From: Acidimicrobiales bacterium
GTDB taxonomy: Bacteria; Actinomycetota; Acidimicrobiia; Acidimicrobiales; Poriferisodaliceae
Length of the DNA: 7,527 nucleotides
Assembly (NCBI GenBank): GCA_020631315.1
Contig: JAHDHM010000166.1
Coordinates: forward strand, 1-7,527
Direction: 5' to 3'
Positions 6,143 through 7,527 of the stretch are shown in pieces; positions within the stretch are counted from its first letter, which is position 1, and the number at the start of each line of letters is the position of its first letter. Position numbers and translations under genes: made by a program. Below the pieces are notes generated by a model. The model worked only from the letters and a program-made list of their open reading frames with translations. It did no database searches and was not told where the DNA came from.

Positions 6143-7527
6143 GCCAGCGACACGAGATCGACGTCGTTGAGGCCGTCGACGGCTCGCAGGAGCACCAGCA
6201 GGTCGTCGTCGGGGCGGGCGTCGGTTGCGAGCACCATGAGCGCGCCGTCCTGTCCCTCGGATCGGCCGAGCGCCATGTAGGACACGTTCACACCGGCATC
6301 GCCGAGCCGCCGGCCCACCGCGCCGATCATGCCGGGCCGGTCGTCGTTGCGGATCACGAGCACGTGGTCTGCCGGCGGGATCTCGACGTGATGATCGTCG
6401 ACCATCACGATCCGAGGCTCGTGACGCAGGCCGACGAGTGTGCCCGCGAGCGCGTGCCGATCGGTACGCACCTCGACGAGGTTGCGGTACTGGCGGCGGG
6501 CGGAGTCCTTCTCGACACTGATCTTGATGTCGTACTCCTCGGCCAACGAGGGTGCGTTCACGAAGGTGACGGGCTCGGGGTGGTGCACTCCGAGCAACCC
6601 CTTCAGCACCGTCAGTTCGGCGAGACGGGTGTCGTTGTCGGCCACCTCGCCGATCAGCGAGATCTCGAGCGCTGCCGGCAGCTCACGGTCGAGCGCGCCG
6701 ATGAAGGCGCCCAGGCGCTCAGCGAGAGGCAGGAACGGTCGCAGACCATCGGATGCCTCGCTCGCCGCGACGTTGACCGCGAACGGGACGAAGGCACCGT
6801 CGAGTGCCAACCGCACCTGCTCGGCGATGGTCTCGCCCGCCCGGTCCTGAGCTTCGACGGTCGACGCACCCAGGTGAGGAGCGACGACCACGTTGTCGAG
6901 CTCGAACAACGGGGAGTCGGTGCAGGGCTCTGAGGAGAACACGTCGAGGCCGGCACCGGCGATCACGCCGTCGGCGAGTGCCGAGTGCAGCGCGGCCTCG
7001 TCGACGATGCCACCGCGAGCGGTGTTCACGAGTCGCATCGACGGCTTCGCGATCGCCAGCTGTTCGGCGCCGATCAGCCCGACGGTCTCGGGGGTCTTCG
7101 GCAGGTGCACGGTCACGAAGTCCGCCGTGCGCATCAGGTCGTCGAGCTCGAGCAGCTCGATGCCCTGTGCCCGTGCGCTCTCCTCCGTGACGAAGGGGTC
7201 GTAGGCCACCAGACGGACGTCGAAGGCCGCGAGCCGTGAGGCCACCAGGCGGCCGACCCGCCCGAGGCCGACGATGCCGACCGTCTTGTTGAACAGCTCG
7301 ACACCGGTCCAGCGCGAGCGCTCCCAGCGACCGTCGACCAGTGCGCCGTGTGCCTGGGGCACGTTGCGCGCCGTGGCGAGCATCAGGGCGAGCGCCTGTT
7401 CGGCGGCCGACACGACGTTCGACAGCGGGGCGTTGGCGACCATGACGCCGCGCCGGGTCGCTGCGGCGACGTCGACGTTGTCGAGGCCGATACCGGCGCG
7501 CCCGACGACGACGAGATCGCTGCCCGC
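6139..7527 (-). CDS. serA: D-3-phosphoglycerate dehydrogenase (5' end outside window)
   Basis: Catalyses NAD-dependent oxidation of 3-phosphoglycerate to 3-phosphohydroxypyruvate, the first step of the phosphorylated serine pathway, in the cytoplasm. The frame stays open to the right edge, giving 462 residues; full-length enzymes of this type are about 525-530, so roughly 65-70 N-terminal residues are missing and the internal Met at 7443 is not the start. Counting from the edge: RAGIGLDNVDV near the N-terminus, the Rossmann motif GIVGLGRVGR (84-93), NTARGGIVDE with catalytic Arg171, FSSEP with Glu200, and PHLGAST with His218. About 240-380 is the intervening (ASB-type) domain of long-form enzymes, and about 385-462 is an ACT domain (HVLVIRNDDRPGMIG onward), which in this family binds serine for feedback control. 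All catalytic residues are present. It converges on the small gene and has no visible link to the polysaccharide operon. Confidence 0.96.
   Translation of the reverse strand, partial: AGSDLVVVGRAGIGLDNVDVAAATRRGVMVANAPLSNVVSAAEQALALMLATARNVPQAHGALVDGRWERSRWTGVELFNKTVGIVGLGRVGRLVASRLAAFDVRLVAYDPFVTEESARAQGIELLELDDLMRTADFVTVHLPKTPETVGLIGAEQLAIAKPSMRLVNTARGGIVDEAALHSALADGVIAGAGLDVFSSEPCTDSPLFELDNVVVAPHLGASTVEAQDRAGETIAEQVRLALDGAFVPFAVNVAASEASDGLRPFLPLAERLGAFIGALDRELPAALEISLIGEVADNDTRLAELTVLKGLLGVHHPEPVTFVNAPSLAEEYDIKISVEKDSARRQYRNLVEVRTDRHALAGTLVGLRHEPRIVMVDDHHVEIPPADHVLVIRNDDRPGMIGAVGRRLGDAGVNVSYMALGRSEGQDGALMVLATDARPDDDLLVLLRAVDGLNDVDLVSLA

Noticed and set aside
6364..6933. 189-codon open frame on the + strand opposite serA
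   Set aside because: Antisense shadow of serA, whose catalytic and ACT-domain motifs are unambiguous.

Overview
The window is GC-rich (GC-dominated third codon positions, GTG starts, tightly packed genes) and looks like an actinobacterial chromosome, perhaps an Acidimicrobiia (Ilumatobacter-like) relative. That placement is inferred from protein style, not tested. There are no rRNA or tRNA genes, no CRISPR array and no insertion sequence.

Positions 1-5667 hold a co-directional run of surface-polysaccharide genes on the + strand: (i) the C-terminal part of a family 2 glycosyltransferase, cut by the window edge and with a probable frameshift near position 60; (ii) a polytopic O-antigen ligase/polymerase-like protein; (iii) a 730-residue protein joining an aminoglycoside-phosphotransferase-like kinase domain to a PAPS-type sulfotransferase domain; (iv) a Wzx-like oligosaccharide flippase. 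Junctions are a 2-nt gap, a 4-nt overlap and a 10-nt gap, so this is almost certainly one transcript. The likely job is to assemble, polymerise, export and decorate (sulfate, possibly phosphorylate) a cell-surface or exported glycan.

Positions 5712-6101 encode a small membrane-anchored protein with a Pro/Ala/Thr-rich linker and a C-terminal Cys/His-containing module like the actinobacterial 'sunset' domain. It seems to have its own leaderless promoter. Its last seven codons are repeated 26 bp downstream in another frame, followed by a perfect hairpin.

Positions 6139-7527 on the - strand encode D-3-phosphoglycerate dehydrogenase (serA, serine biosynthesis), convergent with the small gene and running off the right edge. 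It is a housekeeping gene and marks the end of the polysaccharide locus.

The most notable item is the kinase-sulfotransferase fusion. The rest is recognisable surface-glycan and core metabolism. Two very long antisense ORFs opposite the operon are GC-rich shadows.
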